64,000 bases of DNA from NCBI GenBank assembly GCA_028279405.1, contig JANQNU010000013.1, positions 1 through 64,000 on the forward strand, read 5' to 3'. Source of the stretch: Phycisphaerae bacterium. Its GTDB lineage: Bacteria; Planctomycetota; Phycisphaerae; UBA1845; Fen-1342. Under the pieces are notes generated by a model, which saw only the letters and a list, made by a program, of their open reading frames with translations, was not told where the DNA came from and ran no database searches. Of the stretch, positions 7,883-17,296 are shown one piece after another (the stretch's first letter is position 1; each line of letters starts with the position of its first letter). Made by a program: the position numbers and the translations under genes.

Positions 7883-9385
7883 TTAGTTTCCGCAATCGTG
7901 CGACTTGAGACGTTCGATTTCCTTTTGCATCTCGATCATGTGCAGCGTCAGCTCCTCAACTTTGCGGAGCAGCACTGCATTCATCTCGCTGACATCGACG
8001 CCATTGGCGTGGATCTCCGCGGCCGACGGGACGTCGGGCAGGTGGCCGAAGGCTTCGATGTGACACTCGACCTGTTCGAGCGATTTCAGGTCATAGTCGT
8101 CGTCGAAGACGTAGTCCGGCCACGCGTTGTTGACGACTTTGAACGAGCCGTGCACGCGAAGGCCATGGCCGGTGGCGAGCGGCAGGTAGGTGATGTAGCC
8201 GTCGTTGAGATCGAAGAATCCGCCGTTGTTGCTGATCGCCAGGCCGCCGCCGGTGATGCCTGTGCCGTTGACGAACATTTGCACCTGGGCCTGCTCGCCG
8301 GCGAGTGCACCAGGGTAGGAGTCGACGGCCACGCCGCCTTGGCTGACATGCAGCGGGTAGCTCGGATTGGTGGTCCCGATGCCGACATTGCCGGCGTCGT
8401 AATGGATGTCGGAGCCGTTCTGGTTCCAGACACCGCCGGCCGTCGGCAGGTTGGTCAATCCGGAGCCGTCACCGACGAAGGCGCTAGCGGTGACGGTGCC
8501 GTTGACGTCCAACGGAGTCGCGGGATTGTCCTTGTTGATGCCGACATTGCCGCCGGCATGAATCAGAAACTGACCGTTGGCCGTCGATTGGACCGGAGCG
8601 CCGTCGGACCATACGAACGCGTTCGGATGCTGCGCGAGGGCGTTGCGACCCGCGGCGAAACTATGTTTGCCCATGGCGGCATTGTCCTCGCCGCCGGGGA
8701 CCGTCGCGAAGTCGGCGCCGACGACGTTGTCGAGGCCGCCGCCGATCGTCGCCGACGATCCGTTCGCCGTGTTGGAAAGGCCACCGGCGATGACCGCGTA
8801 GCCGCCGCTGTTGGCGTTCGCCCGTCCGCCGCCGACAGTCGCATACTCACCGTTGGCCAGGTTTTCCTGACCGCCGGCAATCGTGGTCCCGACCGTGTCC
8901 GCGGAGTGACCGACGCCGCCGCCGACGGTGTGCAGCCCACCCAGGACGTTGTTCACAGCGGGCTGATGAACGACGTTTTCGTTCTGGTCCACGATCAGGC
9001 CGCGTGTCTGGAGCGCATAGGGCGTCGCGGTCAGGGGTTGGCGCGGTGTCAGCGTCGCGAGCGGACCGCCGGTCGGGCTGGCGACGGCGATTTCGAGCCA
9101 ACGGGCGTCACCGTTGAAGGCCATGACGCCGAAATCGAGCCCCGCCGTGAACAAACCGTCAACGACCGGGAGGTTGCTGATCGTGTTCGTCGACCCGATT
9201 TGATTACCGCCGGCGGCGGCGTCCCAGAGGGCGAACTGGAAGTCCGCGCTGGGGTTGACGGGAGTGCCGTCGAGGATCAGCTGACCCTGGTAGGTCCATT
9301 CGCTGGTGAGGGCTGTTTGAGCCGACGCTGCGGTCGTCAGCAGGCAGATCGTGAGTACGCGTAACGGTCCACACCTGGTTTTCAT
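7883..9385 (-). CDS. Secreted surface protein with YadA-head-like repeats and C-terminal coiled coil
   Basis: 500 residues. A signal peptide (MKTRCGPLRVLTICLLTTAASA) is followed by the LTSEWTYQGQL module (residues 25-130) shared with the genes at 13194 and 15475. Next come Gly/Asn/Ala repeats (about 140-270; IAGGxxNxAxGxYATVGGG pattern), an LDVNGTVTASAFVGDGSGLT segment and a conserved tail FDDDYDLKSLEQVECHIEAF. A Met/Glu/Lys helix closes the chain. The tail resembles the non-cleaving ends of fibre proteins. AAGGGAGC precedes the ATG. It lies upstream of and on the same strand as the S74 protein (33 bases between), so the two are probably co-transcribed. Role inferred: extracellular or surface structure. 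Confidence 0.75.
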   Translation of the reverse strand: MKTRCGPLRVLTICLLTTAASAQTALTSEWTYQGQLILDGTPVNPSADFQFALWDAAAGGNQIGSTNTISNLPVVDGLFTAGLDFGVMAFNGDARWLEIAVASPTGGPLATLTPRQPLTATPYALQTRGLIVDQNENVVHQPAVNNVLGGLHTVGGGVGHSADTVGTTIAGGQENLANGEYATVGGGRANANSGGYAVIAGGLSNTANGSSATIGGGLDNVVGADFATVPGGEDNAAMGKHSFAAGRNALAQHPNAFVWSDGAPVQSTANGQFLIHAGGNVGINKDNPATPLDVNGTVTASAFVGDGSGLTNLPTAGGVWNQNGSDIHYDAGNVGIGTTNPSYPLHVSQGGVAVDSYPGALAGEQAQVQMFVNGTGITGGGLAISNNGGFFDLNDGYITYLPLATGHGLRVHGSFKVVNNAWPDYVFDDDYDLKSLEQVECHIEAFGHLPDVPSAAEIHANGVDVSEMNAVLLRKVEELTLHMIEMQKEIERLKSHDCGN

Positions 9386-9551
9386 GCCTTTGCTCCCTTG
9401 TCTCGGGTCTTTGTCGGGTGCGTCCGGACCCCATGGCCCGTCCGAACGGATGCGCAGTCCGTCGCCGATCGGCTCGCGTAAAGATCCAGAAATCTGCGAT
9501 TCTTGCGGGTATGATGGGGGCGACGTGCTTGTCGGAGTCCGGTGGGTTGTT

Positions 9552-10124
9552 GTGGATTTTGAGCGCAGTCAAACCGTAACGCAGTTGCTCAACGAGCTTT
9601 CCGGTGGTCGGGCGGCGGCGGCCGAAGAGCTCTTTCCGCTCGTCTACGACGACCTGCGCGATGTGGCGCGCGCATATTTCGTGCGCGAGAAACGCGAACA
9701 TACGCTGCAACCGACGGCGCTCGTCCACGAGGCCTACATGAAGTTGGTTGGCCGCGACAACCCACCCAAGAACCAGGCACACTTCCGGGCACTCGCCGCA
9801 CGGGCGATGCGAACGATCCTGATTGACCACGCGCGCCGCCGAGACGCGCTGCGTCGCGGGGGAGATCGGGAGCGTGTCGCTCTTTCGGCGGTCGCGACAC
9901 CCGGTATCGAGCGCGAGATCGACGTCCTGGCGTTGAACGAAGTCCTCGAACGTCTGGCAGGGCTGGACCGTCCATTGCATGACATCGTGGAGATGCGTTT
10001 CTTCGCCGGCCTGTCGGAGCTCGAGATTGCGGAGGTGCTCGAACTGTCGCGCACCACGGTGCAGAAGAAATGGCGGGCGGCAAAAGCCTGGTTGAGCAAA
10101 GAACTGCGGAACAGCGACTCGTGA
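9552..10124 (+). CDS. ECF-type RNA polymerase sigma factor (planctomycete Sig-70_X6-like)
   Basis: 190 residues with this start. Region 2 is at about residues 18-85 (LFPLVYDDLRDVARAYF, HTLQPTALVHEAYMKLVG) and region 4 at about 130-185 (IVEMRFFAGLSELEIAEVLE, then SRTTVQKKWRAAKAWL). The HTLQPTALVHEAY signature is typical of the sigma subfamily abundant in planctomycetes and encoded beside Ser/Thr kinases. GTG at 9552 gives the usual length; longer frames would overlap the divergent surface-protein gene, and GTG at 9525 is an alternative. Its stop overlaps the kinase start in a GTGA, so the two are translated as a pair. Confidence 0.85.
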   Translation: MDFERSQTVTQLLNELSGGRAAAAEELFPLVYDDLRDVARAYFVREKREHTLQPTALVHEAYMKLVGRDNPPKNQAHFRALAARAMRTILIDHARRRDALRRGGDRERVALSAVATPGIEREIDVLALNEVLERLAGLDRPLHDIVEMRFFAGLSELEIAEVLELSRTTVQKKWRAAKAWLSKELRNSDS

Positions 10125-12976
10125 CCCCCAAGCAGTTTCAACGGGCGATGGCACTCTTCGACGAGGCCCTGGCACAACCGGCCGCTGAGCGTCGTTCCTG
10201 GCTGGATCGTCGGGTCGCTGATGATCCGCTCGTTCGGGCGGAGGTCGAAGCGCTGCTGGCCGAAGAAGCGAACCCGCCATTCTCCGATGCACAACTTGAC
10301 GGCGGTGGCATGCGCATGTTGGAGTCGATGGCCATTCGTCATGCTCCTGAGCGCATCGGGCAGTATGAAGTCATCCGCGAAATTGACGAGGGCGGTATGG
10401 GCATCGTTTACGAAGCCCGGCAAGACCATCCTCAGCGACGGGTCGCGATCAAAGTCATGAGACCCGGCGTCACGTCGCGTGCATTGGTGCGTCGCTTCAC
10501 ATTGGAGGCACAAACGCTCGGGTTGCTGGATCATCCCGGCGTTGCCAACGTGTACGACGCCGGCGCGACTGACCATGACGGCGCTGTCAGCCCCTATATT
10601 GTCATGGAGTACATTGATGGCAAACGTCTGGATGTTCATGCCCGTGATCACAAGCTGACACGGGATGAGCGACTCGAGCTGGTGGCGCGGGTATGTGATG
10701 CGGTCCAGCACGCCCATCAGAAGGGTGTTGTTCACCGCGATCTCAAGCCGGCCAACGTCCTTGTTAAACAGGCGTCCCCTACGGGTGGCGGCAGTGTGTC
10801 GGACGGTCACGCGGCGCTGTCCGACCGGATCGGTCAGCCCAAGATTCTCGATTTCGGAATCGCGCGTGTCTTGGACGCCAAGGCCCACGTCACGTTGCAT
10901 ACGCAGACCGGCCAGATTCTGGGCACGCTGTCGTACATGAGCCCGGAGCAGGTCGCGGCGCGCTCCGATACGGATGCACGATGCGATGTTTACGCCCTGG
11001 GCGTGATTCTGTTTCAGTTGTTGACCGATCGACTGCCGATCGATGTCACTGGAATGAGCCTTGTGGAGGCCGCGCGGCTTATCGGCGAGGCAAATCCAAT
11101 CAGTGCCGGCACGCTGGACCGTGCGCTACGTGGCGACGTCGAGACGATCATCGCCAAGACGTTGGAGAAGGATCCTGATCGACGCTATCCGTCGGCGGCC
11201 GAGTTGGCCGCCGACCTGCGACGGTGTCTCTCCCACGAACCTGTGCTTGCGCGGCCGGCCACCACGTTCTACCGTCTCCGGAAGTTTGCCCGCCGAAACA
11301 AAGCGCTGGTCGGTGGACTGACCGCGACGTTTGCAGCGCTCGTCGTCGGTCTCACGGGAACCATCTATTTTCTGGCGGATGCGATCGAGCAGCGCAACGC
11401 CGTCGAGGCAACGAACGTCCGGCTTGAAGCGACCAACACAGAGTTAAGTGCTGTCATCAACTTCCAGTTCTACTTGCTGGCGGGACTAAGTTCTCGGGAC
11501 GTCGGCGTCAATCTGCGCAATAAGTTGCGCCAAGAGTTCGAACGCGGTCTCGAGAAAGGAAATGTTGAGGAGGCAGCGCGCGCTGAGGCGCTGCTGGACT
11601 TCGATCGAATGCTAGCCTTCGTAAACGCGACCAACCTGGCACGCGATCTGCTCGGCGAAGTGCTGGCGGCCCGCTCCCTGGAGGAGGTCGAACGAGAGCA
11701 TACCGACAACCCGACGACCGAGGGTCGTTTGCGGGCCGCGGTCGGCGCCATCTACCAGGGCCTTGGCATGAACCGCGAGGCGCTCGGGCAGATGCGGCGG
11801 GCCGCGGAGCTGGTCGAGCCCTTACTGGCGACGGAGGACCATGTCGGCCGGAACGTCTGGTTCGATCTCGCCAAACTTCAGAAAGCAACCGGTGACCACG
11901 CCGCGGCGGAAGTCACCTATCGCAGGCTGCTCGGTGTCTCCAGGCGTTTCTTGGGCGAGAGCAGTATCCGCGTATTCGATGCCCTGAACGGCATCGGACA
12001 ATCATTGCACCGGCAGCGCCGTTTCGATGAGGCCGTGGAGTTCCTCGAGGGCGCACTCGAGCATGCGCTGAAGTATCTGGGCCCCGAGGACAGTAAGACG
12101 ATGAGTGCCCGAAACAACCTCGCGATCTTGCAGTCGGATCGAGGCGAGGTAGACGCTGCGCTGGAACAGCTCAGAGCCGTGCTTGATGTGCGGCAACGCA
12201 CGCAGGGACGCGCGCATCAGGCGACGATTCTGGCGCTGAACAACATGCTGGGAACATTGTTCAAGAGTGGACGAATCGCCGAAGCTGAGACGTACGCGCT
12301 GCAAGCGGTCGAAGCCTACGCCGAAGCCAGAGGCGACGAGCACCCACGAACGCTTATGGCCAGGAACAACCTGGGGCGGATCGTCATCGACTTGGGCCGG
12401 CCGGCGGAGGCTGAAAAGATCTTTCGCGAAGCGTACAACGTCGCTACAGAGAATCTGTCGCCGACCAACGAAGTCCGTGACAAGTGCACGAGCAACCTCA
12501 TTGACGCACTATTGGCGTTACGGCGATCAAAAGAGGCGGCGGCGCTTTGCCATGAGCACCTCGGCATCCGACGTGCCTTTGATCCGCCACTGCCCGTACT
12601 CGTCGCGCAGACATTAGAGCAGCTCGGCCACGCATGTCTGCAGACGTCGCGCTTTGAAGCAGCCCGCGATGCGTGGCAGGAATGCGTCTCTTTGCGAGAG
12701 AAGGTCTCCTCCGACCATTGGCTCACGCATCGGGCGCGGAGCGAACTCGGTGAAGCGCTCACGGCGCTCGGGGAATTCGAGGCGGCGGAACAGCTATTGC
12801 TGGGGAGCGCCAAGGCGCTCGTTGCCAAGCGAGACATGTTGCCGCCGGTCGCCGGCGCCGGATGTGTGGAAGACGCACGGGCCCGGCTCGTCAGCCTCTA
12901 CGAAGTGTGGAACAAACCGACAGAGGCGGCAAGGTGGCGAGATCGCTCCGCGCCGGACGCAGTGCCCAGTCCATAA
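10121..12976 (+). CDS. Ser/Thr protein kinase with transmembrane helix and TPR sensor region
   Basis: 951 residues. Residues 80-375 are a Hanks-type kinase: glycine loop (IDEGGMGIVYEA, first Gly replaced by Asp), VAIK Lys at about 111, catalytic HRDLKPAN at 205-212, DFG at 244-246 and GTLSYMSPEQ activation segment. One membrane helix spans about 396-418. The C-terminal half (about 520-940) is a run of TPR helices that should be extracytoplasmic. The GTG start at 10121 overlaps the sigma stop (GTGA), so the kinase probably transmits a signal to the co-translated ECF sigma factor, a known planctomycete arrangement. The ligand is unknown. Confidence 0.88.
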   Translation: MTPKQFQRAMALFDEALAQPAAERRSWLDRRVADDPLVRAEVEALLAEEANPPFSDAQLDGGGMRMLESMAIRHAPERIGQYEVIREIDEGGMGIVYEARQDHPQRRVAIKVMRPGVTSRALVRRFTLEAQTLGLLDHPGVANVYDAGATDHDGAVSPYIVMEYIDGKRLDVHARDHKLTRDERLELVARVCDAVQHAHQKGVVHRDLKPANVLVKQASPTGGGSVSDGHAALSDRIGQPKILDFGIARVLDAKAHVTLHTQTGQILGTLSYMSPEQVAARSDTDARCDVYALGVILFQLLTDRLPIDVTGMSLVEAARLIGEANPISAGTLDRALRGDVETIIAKTLEKDPDRRYPSAAELAADLRRCLSHEPVLARPATTFYRLRKFARRNKALVGGLTATFAALVVGLTGTIYFLADAIEQRNAVEATNVRLEATNTELSAVINFQFYLLAGLSSRDVGVNLRNKLRQEFERGLEKGNVEEAARAEALLDFDRMLAFVNATNLARDLLGEVLAARSLEEVEREHTDNPTTEGRLRAAVGAIYQGLGMNREALGQMRRAAELVEPLLATEDHVGRNVWFDLAKLQKATGDHAAAEVTYRRLLGVSRRFLGESSIRVFDALNGIGQSLHRQRRFDEAVEFLEGALEHALKYLGPEDSKTMSARNNLAILQSDRGEVDAALEQLRAVLDVRQRTQGRAHQATILALNNMLGTLFKSGRIAEAETYALQAVEAYAEARGDEHPRTLMARNNLGRIVIDLGRPAEAEKIFREAYNVATENLSPTNEVRDKCTSNLIDALLALRRSKEAAALCHEHLGIRRAFDPPLPVLVAQTLEQLGHACLQTSRFEAARDAWQECVSLREKVSSDHWLTHRARSELGEALTALGEFEAAEQLLLGSAKALVAKRDMLPPVAGAGCVEDARARLVSLYEVWNKPTEAARWRDRSAPDAVPSP

Positions 12977-13016
12977 TGGCGCGCCGATCGGGCGTCAGAC
13001 CGCCAAGCGCCTTGCT

Positions 13017-13193
13017 GGGGCTGAATGCCATATCAGCTCTCCGTAGCGATGACGCGCAAGTCGGTACGGCTGAACAGCGCAACACCCCCAAAAAAATCGA
13101 CAACTTACGAGCTTCTCTGATGTGGCCTGCGCCTTCCCTCATAGATCGCACCGGTGCGAGGGCACCGGGACCACAAACACTGAGGAGCTATCC
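13017..13193 (+). promoter_or_regulatory. Duplicated leader of surface-protein gene, copy 1, with hairpin
   Basis: About 177 bases upstream of the gene at 13194 align with 15297-15474 upstream of its paralogue, including the blocks GACAAC-TGCGAGCTTCT-like and CCTGCGCCTTCCCTC. A perfect hairpin CCGGTGC-GAGG-GCACCGG sits at 13151-13168, followed 13 bases later by the GAGGAG ribosome site (13182-13187). Its conservation suggests a shared promoter and 5' UTR. Confidence 0.6.
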
Positions 13194-15239
13194 ATGCAAT
13201 TCACACGCGCAATTATGGGGTTCTGCGTTCTCGGCGCCATTTCGGCCACGTCGTCAGCACAAACCCCGCTGACCAGCGAATGGACCTACCAAGGCGCGCT
13301 GGACTTCGAAGGCACGCCCCTGAACGAGACCGTCGACCTTCAATTCACCCTGTGGGATGCTGACACGAGCGGCAATCAAGTCGGTACTACGTTGAGTGCC
13401 GGCGCGGTACCCGTTGTTGACGGTCGGTTCACGGTCGCGCTCGATTTTGGCACGAACGCCTTCAACGGCGACGCGCGCTGGCTCGAGATCGCCGTTGCCC
13501 GAACCGACGCGCCAATGGTCAGCCTGTCGCCGCGCCAGCCGCTGACAGTTGCGCCGTACGCGCTGCAGACCCGTGGCTTCGTGATGGATCAATTCGGAAG
13601 CGCTACTGTCGGGCCGTCTGAGGATAATCGCGCCACTGGATTGCATAGCACGGTGAGCGGCGGCGTCAACAACGAGGCAAGCGGCGGCGCCACAGTGTCT
13701 GGCGGTAGCGGGAATAGGGCGTTGGGCGCTTCAACCATCGCTGGTGGTAGCTCCAACACGATCACGGTCCTCGGGGGTAGGTCCACCATCTCCGGCGGTC
13801 GTAGCAATACCTCTTCCGGGGAATTCGGTGTCATCGGTGGTGGGGAAGGCAACTCGGTCACCGATCTCTTTGCACTGGTCGCCGGTGGGGAAGAGAACGT
13901 TGCCAGTAACCGCTATGCCGCGGTTGGCGGCGGGCGGAACAACACCGCTTCCGGCTTTGGTGCGGTCGTGCCGGGTGGAGAGAGCAACATCGCCGCCCAG
14001 AACTACACGTTCGCGGGCGGGCGCAATGCCCAGGCGAATCACGTCGGCAGTTTCGTTTGGGCGGCCGACAGCCTCAGTCCTTTTCAGTCCACCGACATTC
14101 GGCAGTTCCTGATCAGTGCGGAGAAAGGCGTGGGTATCAATACAAATGACCCGCAGTCCGAACTCGACGTCAACGGGACGGTAACGGCCACGACCTTCGT
14201 CGGTGACGGCTCCGGGCTGACGGACCTTCCAGCCCCCGCCACGTCGAATGTGCAGGTGATTTACGGGAACGGGCTTGAAGTGCGCGCGAGTCCTGCTCAG
14301 CTCGATCAGGAGAACCCGGCCGGCCCCAATGCTGTCGGTGGTCTCGTGACCTGGCAGAGCTTTACGGCGGGCGTTTCGGGAGAGTTGATTGCCGTCGAGG
14401 TCCAAAGAGTCGTCGGCGCGCCGGCCGGCGAGGCGGTCGTCAATCTGTACGCCGGTGAAGGCACCGGCGGCGCGCTGCTCGGTTCGTCGTCGATACCTCC
14501 GACGTCGACGCCGGACGACTGGCATCAGGCCCATTTTCCCGCGACCATTCCGGTCAGCTCGGGAAGCCAATACACCATTGAACTCGTGACAACCGTGAAC
14601 ACCCGGTGGAAACTCAGTTCCGCGAACCCGTACCCGGGCGGCCGCGGTAGCGACGATCCGAGCCGCGACTATGTCTTCAGGACTTATGTCGTGGATCCGC
14701 AAGCCGAATTCGCGACAGCATTCGTCGTCCACTCTAGTGGTCAGACCGGAATCGGGCGTCAGCCGACCACCAACACACTCGAAGTCGAAGGCAACGCTTC
14801 GAAGTCAACCGCCGGCGACTGGCTGGCGAACTCCGATCGGCGAATCAAGACCAATATCGAAACCGTCAGTGATGCGCTCGACACGCTCGATCGCGTGCGG
14901 CTGGTCAGCTTCGAGTACACCGACGACTACAAAGCCAATCACGCCGGCGTTGGCGGTGGGCGTTACCTGAACGTGATCGCGCAGGAGTTTGCCGAGATCT
15001 TCCCCGATCACGTCAAAGGCTCCGGCGAACGGCTGCCCGACGGCTCAGAGATCCTGCAAGTCGATACGTATCCGCTCACCATCTACTCCGCCGCGGCCAT
15101 CCAGGAACTACGCGCGGAAAAAGACGCCGAGATCGCTGCGCTGCAGCAGTCGAACGACCGTCTGGCTGCGTCCAACGCTGACCTCGCTCATCGGTTGGCG
15201 AAGTTGGAGACCATGATCCAGCAGATGGCTGCGAAGTAG
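13194..15239 (+). CDS. Secreted surface protein with head repeats and S74-like C-terminus
   Basis: 681 residues. Signal peptide 1-23 (MQFTRAIMGFCVLGAISA start), LTSEWTYQG module (about 25-130), a run of GG-x-x-N-x-A-S repeats (about 140-285), a beta-sandwich-like insert (about 350-510) and an S74-like C-terminus from about 547 (NSDRRIKTNI, VIAQEF) followed by a coiled coil. The S74 Ser-region is present, but the position of the partner His in HYGLIAQE is Tyr here (YLNVIAQE), so self-cleavage may be lost. The ATG has GAGGAG in front. It is paralogous to the next gene through about residue 325, then the two diverge. Probable extracellular fibre. Confidence 0.78.
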   Translation: MQFTRAIMGFCVLGAISATSSAQTPLTSEWTYQGALDFEGTPLNETVDLQFTLWDADTSGNQVGTTLSAGAVPVVDGRFTVALDFGTNAFNGDARWLEIAVARTDAPMVSLSPRQPLTVAPYALQTRGFVMDQFGSATVGPSEDNRATGLHSTVSGGVNNEASGGATVSGGSGNRALGASTIAGGSSNTITVLGGRSTISGGRSNTSSGEFGVIGGGEGNSVTDLFALVAGGEENVASNRYAAVGGGRNNTASGFGAVVPGGESNIAAQNYTFAGGRNAQANHVGSFVWAADSLSPFQSTDIRQFLISAEKGVGINTNDPQSELDVNGTVTATTFVGDGSGLTDLPAPATSNVQVIYGNGLEVRASPAQLDQENPAGPNAVGGLVTWQSFTAGVSGELIAVEVQRVVGAPAGEAVVNLYAGEGTGGALLGSSSIPPTSTPDDWHQAHFPATIPVSSGSQYTIELVTTVNTRWKLSSANPYPGGRGSDDPSRDYVFRTYVVDPQAEFATAFVVHSSGQTGIGRQPTTNTLEVEGNASKSTAGDWLANSDRRIKTNIETVSDALDTLDRVRLVSFEYTDDYKANHAGVGGGRYLNVIAQEFAEIFPDHVKGSGERLPDGSEILQVDTYPLTIYSAAAIQELRAEKDAEIAALQQSNDRLAASNADLAHRLAKLETMIQQMAAK

Positions 15240-15296
15240 GCGCGCTACGCCAACCATCACTCACGTAATCGCCGCCCCGGACGCGCATTGCCGTTC

Positions 15297-15474
15297 GGGG
15301 CTGCTGCCATATCGGCCCCCTCGTAACGTCGACGCGCGAGCCAGTATCGGTGAACGGGGCAGTACCCCAAAAATTCGCGACAACCTGCGAGCTTCTTCGA
15401 TGTCGCCTGCGCCTTCCCTCTTAGATCGCACCGGTGTGAGGACACCGGGATTCACAAATACTGAGGAGCCATCC
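15297..15474 (+). promoter_or_regulatory. Duplicated leader of surface-protein gene, copy 2, with hairpin
   Basis: Second copy of the leader at 13017-13193. The hairpin here is CCGGTGT-GAGG-ACACCGG (15431-15448). Relative to copy 1, one C:G pair is replaced by T:A with pairing kept, a compensatory change that supports an RNA structure. TGAGGAG precedes the ATG at 15475. Confidence 0.6.
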
Positions 15475-17274
15475 ATGCAATTCACACGCGCAATTATGGG
15501 GTTCTGCGTCCTGGGCCTCGTTTCGGCTACGTCGCTAGCCCAGACTCCGCTGACCAGCGAATGGGCCTACCAGGGCAGCTTGTCCTTCGATGGCATGCCC
15601 CTGAACGAGACCGTCGACCTTCAATTCACTCTGTGGGACGCCGACACGAGCGGAAATCAAATTGGCACGATGCTGGCCGCCGTTGCGGTACCCGTTGTTG
15701 ACGGGCGTTTTACGGTTCAGCTCGATTTTGGAGTCAACGCCTTCAACGGCGATGCGCGCTGGCTCGAGATTGCCGTCGCCCGCATCGACACATCATTCGT
15801 GAGTCTGTCGCCGCGCCAGCCGGTGACGGTGGTGCCATACGCGCTGCAGACCCGCGGCTTCGTGATGGATCAATTCGGAAACGCAATCGTCGGGCCGTTT
15901 GAGGGCAATCGCGCCACCGGATTGCGTAGCACGGTGAGCGGCGGCGATAACAACGAGGCAAGGAGCGGAGGCACCGTGTCCGGCGGTAGCGGGAACACGG
16001 CGTGGAGCTCTTCAGCGATCGGTGGTGGCAGCTCCAACAGTGCCGCGGCCTTGGCGGGTAACTCCGCAATCGCCGGCGGTAGGGGAAACACCTCTTCCGG
16101 GGCATTCGGCGTCATCGGTGGTGGAGAAGACAACTCGGTCTCCGATCGTTTCGCGCTGGTCGCAGGTGGAGAAGAGAACGTTGCCAGCAACCGATACGCT
16201 GTGGTCGGTGGCGGGCGGAACAACACCGCTTCCGGATTGGGTGCGGTCGTGCCGGGTGGCGAGAATAACGTCGCCTCCAGAGACTACACGTTCGCAGGCG
16301 GGCGCAACGCCCAGTCGAATCACGTCGGAACTTTCGTTTGGGCGGCGGACGGCGTCATTCCTTTCCAGTCCACCGAAATTCGGCAGTTCCTGATCAGTGC
16401 CGAGAAGGGCGTGGGTATCAATACAAACAACCCGCAGGGCGTCCTCGACGTGGTCGGCGAGCCGGGCAGTGAATTCTTCATCGGCCGCGATCTGGGCGAC
16501 AACCCGATCATCGGAACCGATAGCATCGGCAATCTGAACCTCCGCCCGCGCTGGAACGGCACCGGCAGCGTCGTCGTACGCAACGACGCTTCGAGCTCCG
16601 GCATCCGGATGTCGACGCACCTACCCGTGGTTGATGGCGGTCGACTTAACCATATTGAATCCATCGCCGAAGACGGCGTGAGCCCGTACCCGTTAACGCT
16701 GAACGCATTCGGCGGCGACGTGCGCCTCGCGCCCGGTGGACTCGGCAACGTCGGCATCGGAACCTATCTTCCCAGTGGTCCGTTGCAGGTCGGCGATCCT
16801 TCCGACGCTGCGGCGCTCAAGCTGGGCAGTAGCGGTCCGCACCATCTGGTGAGCAATCGCGATCTCGTTCTTAACGCGTTCGACCGGAACCAGGGAGCCG
16901 ACGGCGACGTTCTTCTGAGTGTGCGCAGCAACACGAACGCGTTCGACGAAACCACGTTTCAGGACTTGCTCACCGTCGCGGACAACGGACGACTTGGCGT
17001 TGGCGTATCGCAGCCCCAAGCACGGTTGCATGTCGGCGGAACCGCTGGTGTCGACGGCATCATGTTCCCCGACGGGACCGTGCAAACCACCGCGGCGAGC
17101 GGCGGGCGCAGCTATATCACGACCCGACGTACAGCTAATCCGAGCTTGTATCCAGATCCGTGGTGTCCGGATGGCTGGACCATCGAGGACTCCTGGACCT
17201 ACCGAATCTGGGGTGAAACTGTTACAGGAAGAACCCTTGTACGAGAGACGTTGTGCAGCTGTGATTGTCCCTAG
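15475..17274 (+). CDS. Paralogous secreted surface protein with Cys-rich tail
   Basis: 599 residues. The N-terminal half is nearly identical in plan to the preceding gene: the same signal peptide start (MQFTRAIMGFCVLG), LTSEWAYQG module and GG-N-x-A-S head-like repeats. After about residue 325 it switches to a different middle (FFIGRDLGDNPIIGTDSIGN region), an LHVGGTAGVDGIMFPDGTVQ segment and a short aromatic/Cys tail (DPWCPDGWTIEDSWTYRIW, ending CSCDCP). The S74 chaperone is absent. The pair thus keeps a common front and exchanges C-termini, as fibre proteins do. The function in the cell envelope or matrix is inferred. Confidence 0.75.
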   Translation: MQFTRAIMGFCVLGLVSATSLAQTPLTSEWAYQGSLSFDGMPLNETVDLQFTLWDADTSGNQIGTMLAAVAVPVVDGRFTVQLDFGVNAFNGDARWLEIAVARIDTSFVSLSPRQPVTVVPYALQTRGFVMDQFGNAIVGPFEGNRATGLRSTVSGGDNNEARSGGTVSGGSGNTAWSSSAIGGGSSNSAAALAGNSAIAGGRGNTSSGAFGVIGGGEDNSVSDRFALVAGGEENVASNRYAVVGGGRNNTASGLGAVVPGGENNVASRDYTFAGGRNAQSNHVGTFVWAADGVIPFQSTEIRQFLISAEKGVGINTNNPQGVLDVVGEPGSEFFIGRDLGDNPIIGTDSIGNLNLRPRWNGTGSVVVRNDASSSGIRMSTHLPVVDGGRLNHIESIAEDGVSPYPLTLNAFGGDVRLAPGGLGNVGIGTYLPSGPLQVGDPSDAAALKLGSSGPHHLVSNRDLVLNAFDRNQGADGDVLLSVRSNTNAFDETTFQDLLTVADNGRLGVGVSQPQARLHVGGTAGVDGIMFPDGTVQTTAASGGRSYITTRRTANPSLYPDPWCPDGWTIEDSWTYRIWGETVTGRTLVRETLCSCDCP

Positions 17275-17296
17275 AAGCTTGCTTGCACCAGCGACG

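Noticed and set aside
7898-9364. 488-residue plus-strand open frame antisense to the surface protein at 7883
   Set aside because: Composition is Arg/Val/Asp shadow of a high-GC gene; the minus-strand product has a signal peptide, repeats and a conserved tail.
13630-14060. Possible tandem DNA repeat or CRISPR-like array
   Set aside because: The periodicity encodes degenerate Gly-Gly-x-x-Asn-x-Ala-Ser head repeats; units are not identical and there are no spacers of constant length.
13731-14732. 333-residue minus-strand frame inside the surface protein gene
   Set aside because: Arg-rich shadow of the coding strand repeats; no start signal.
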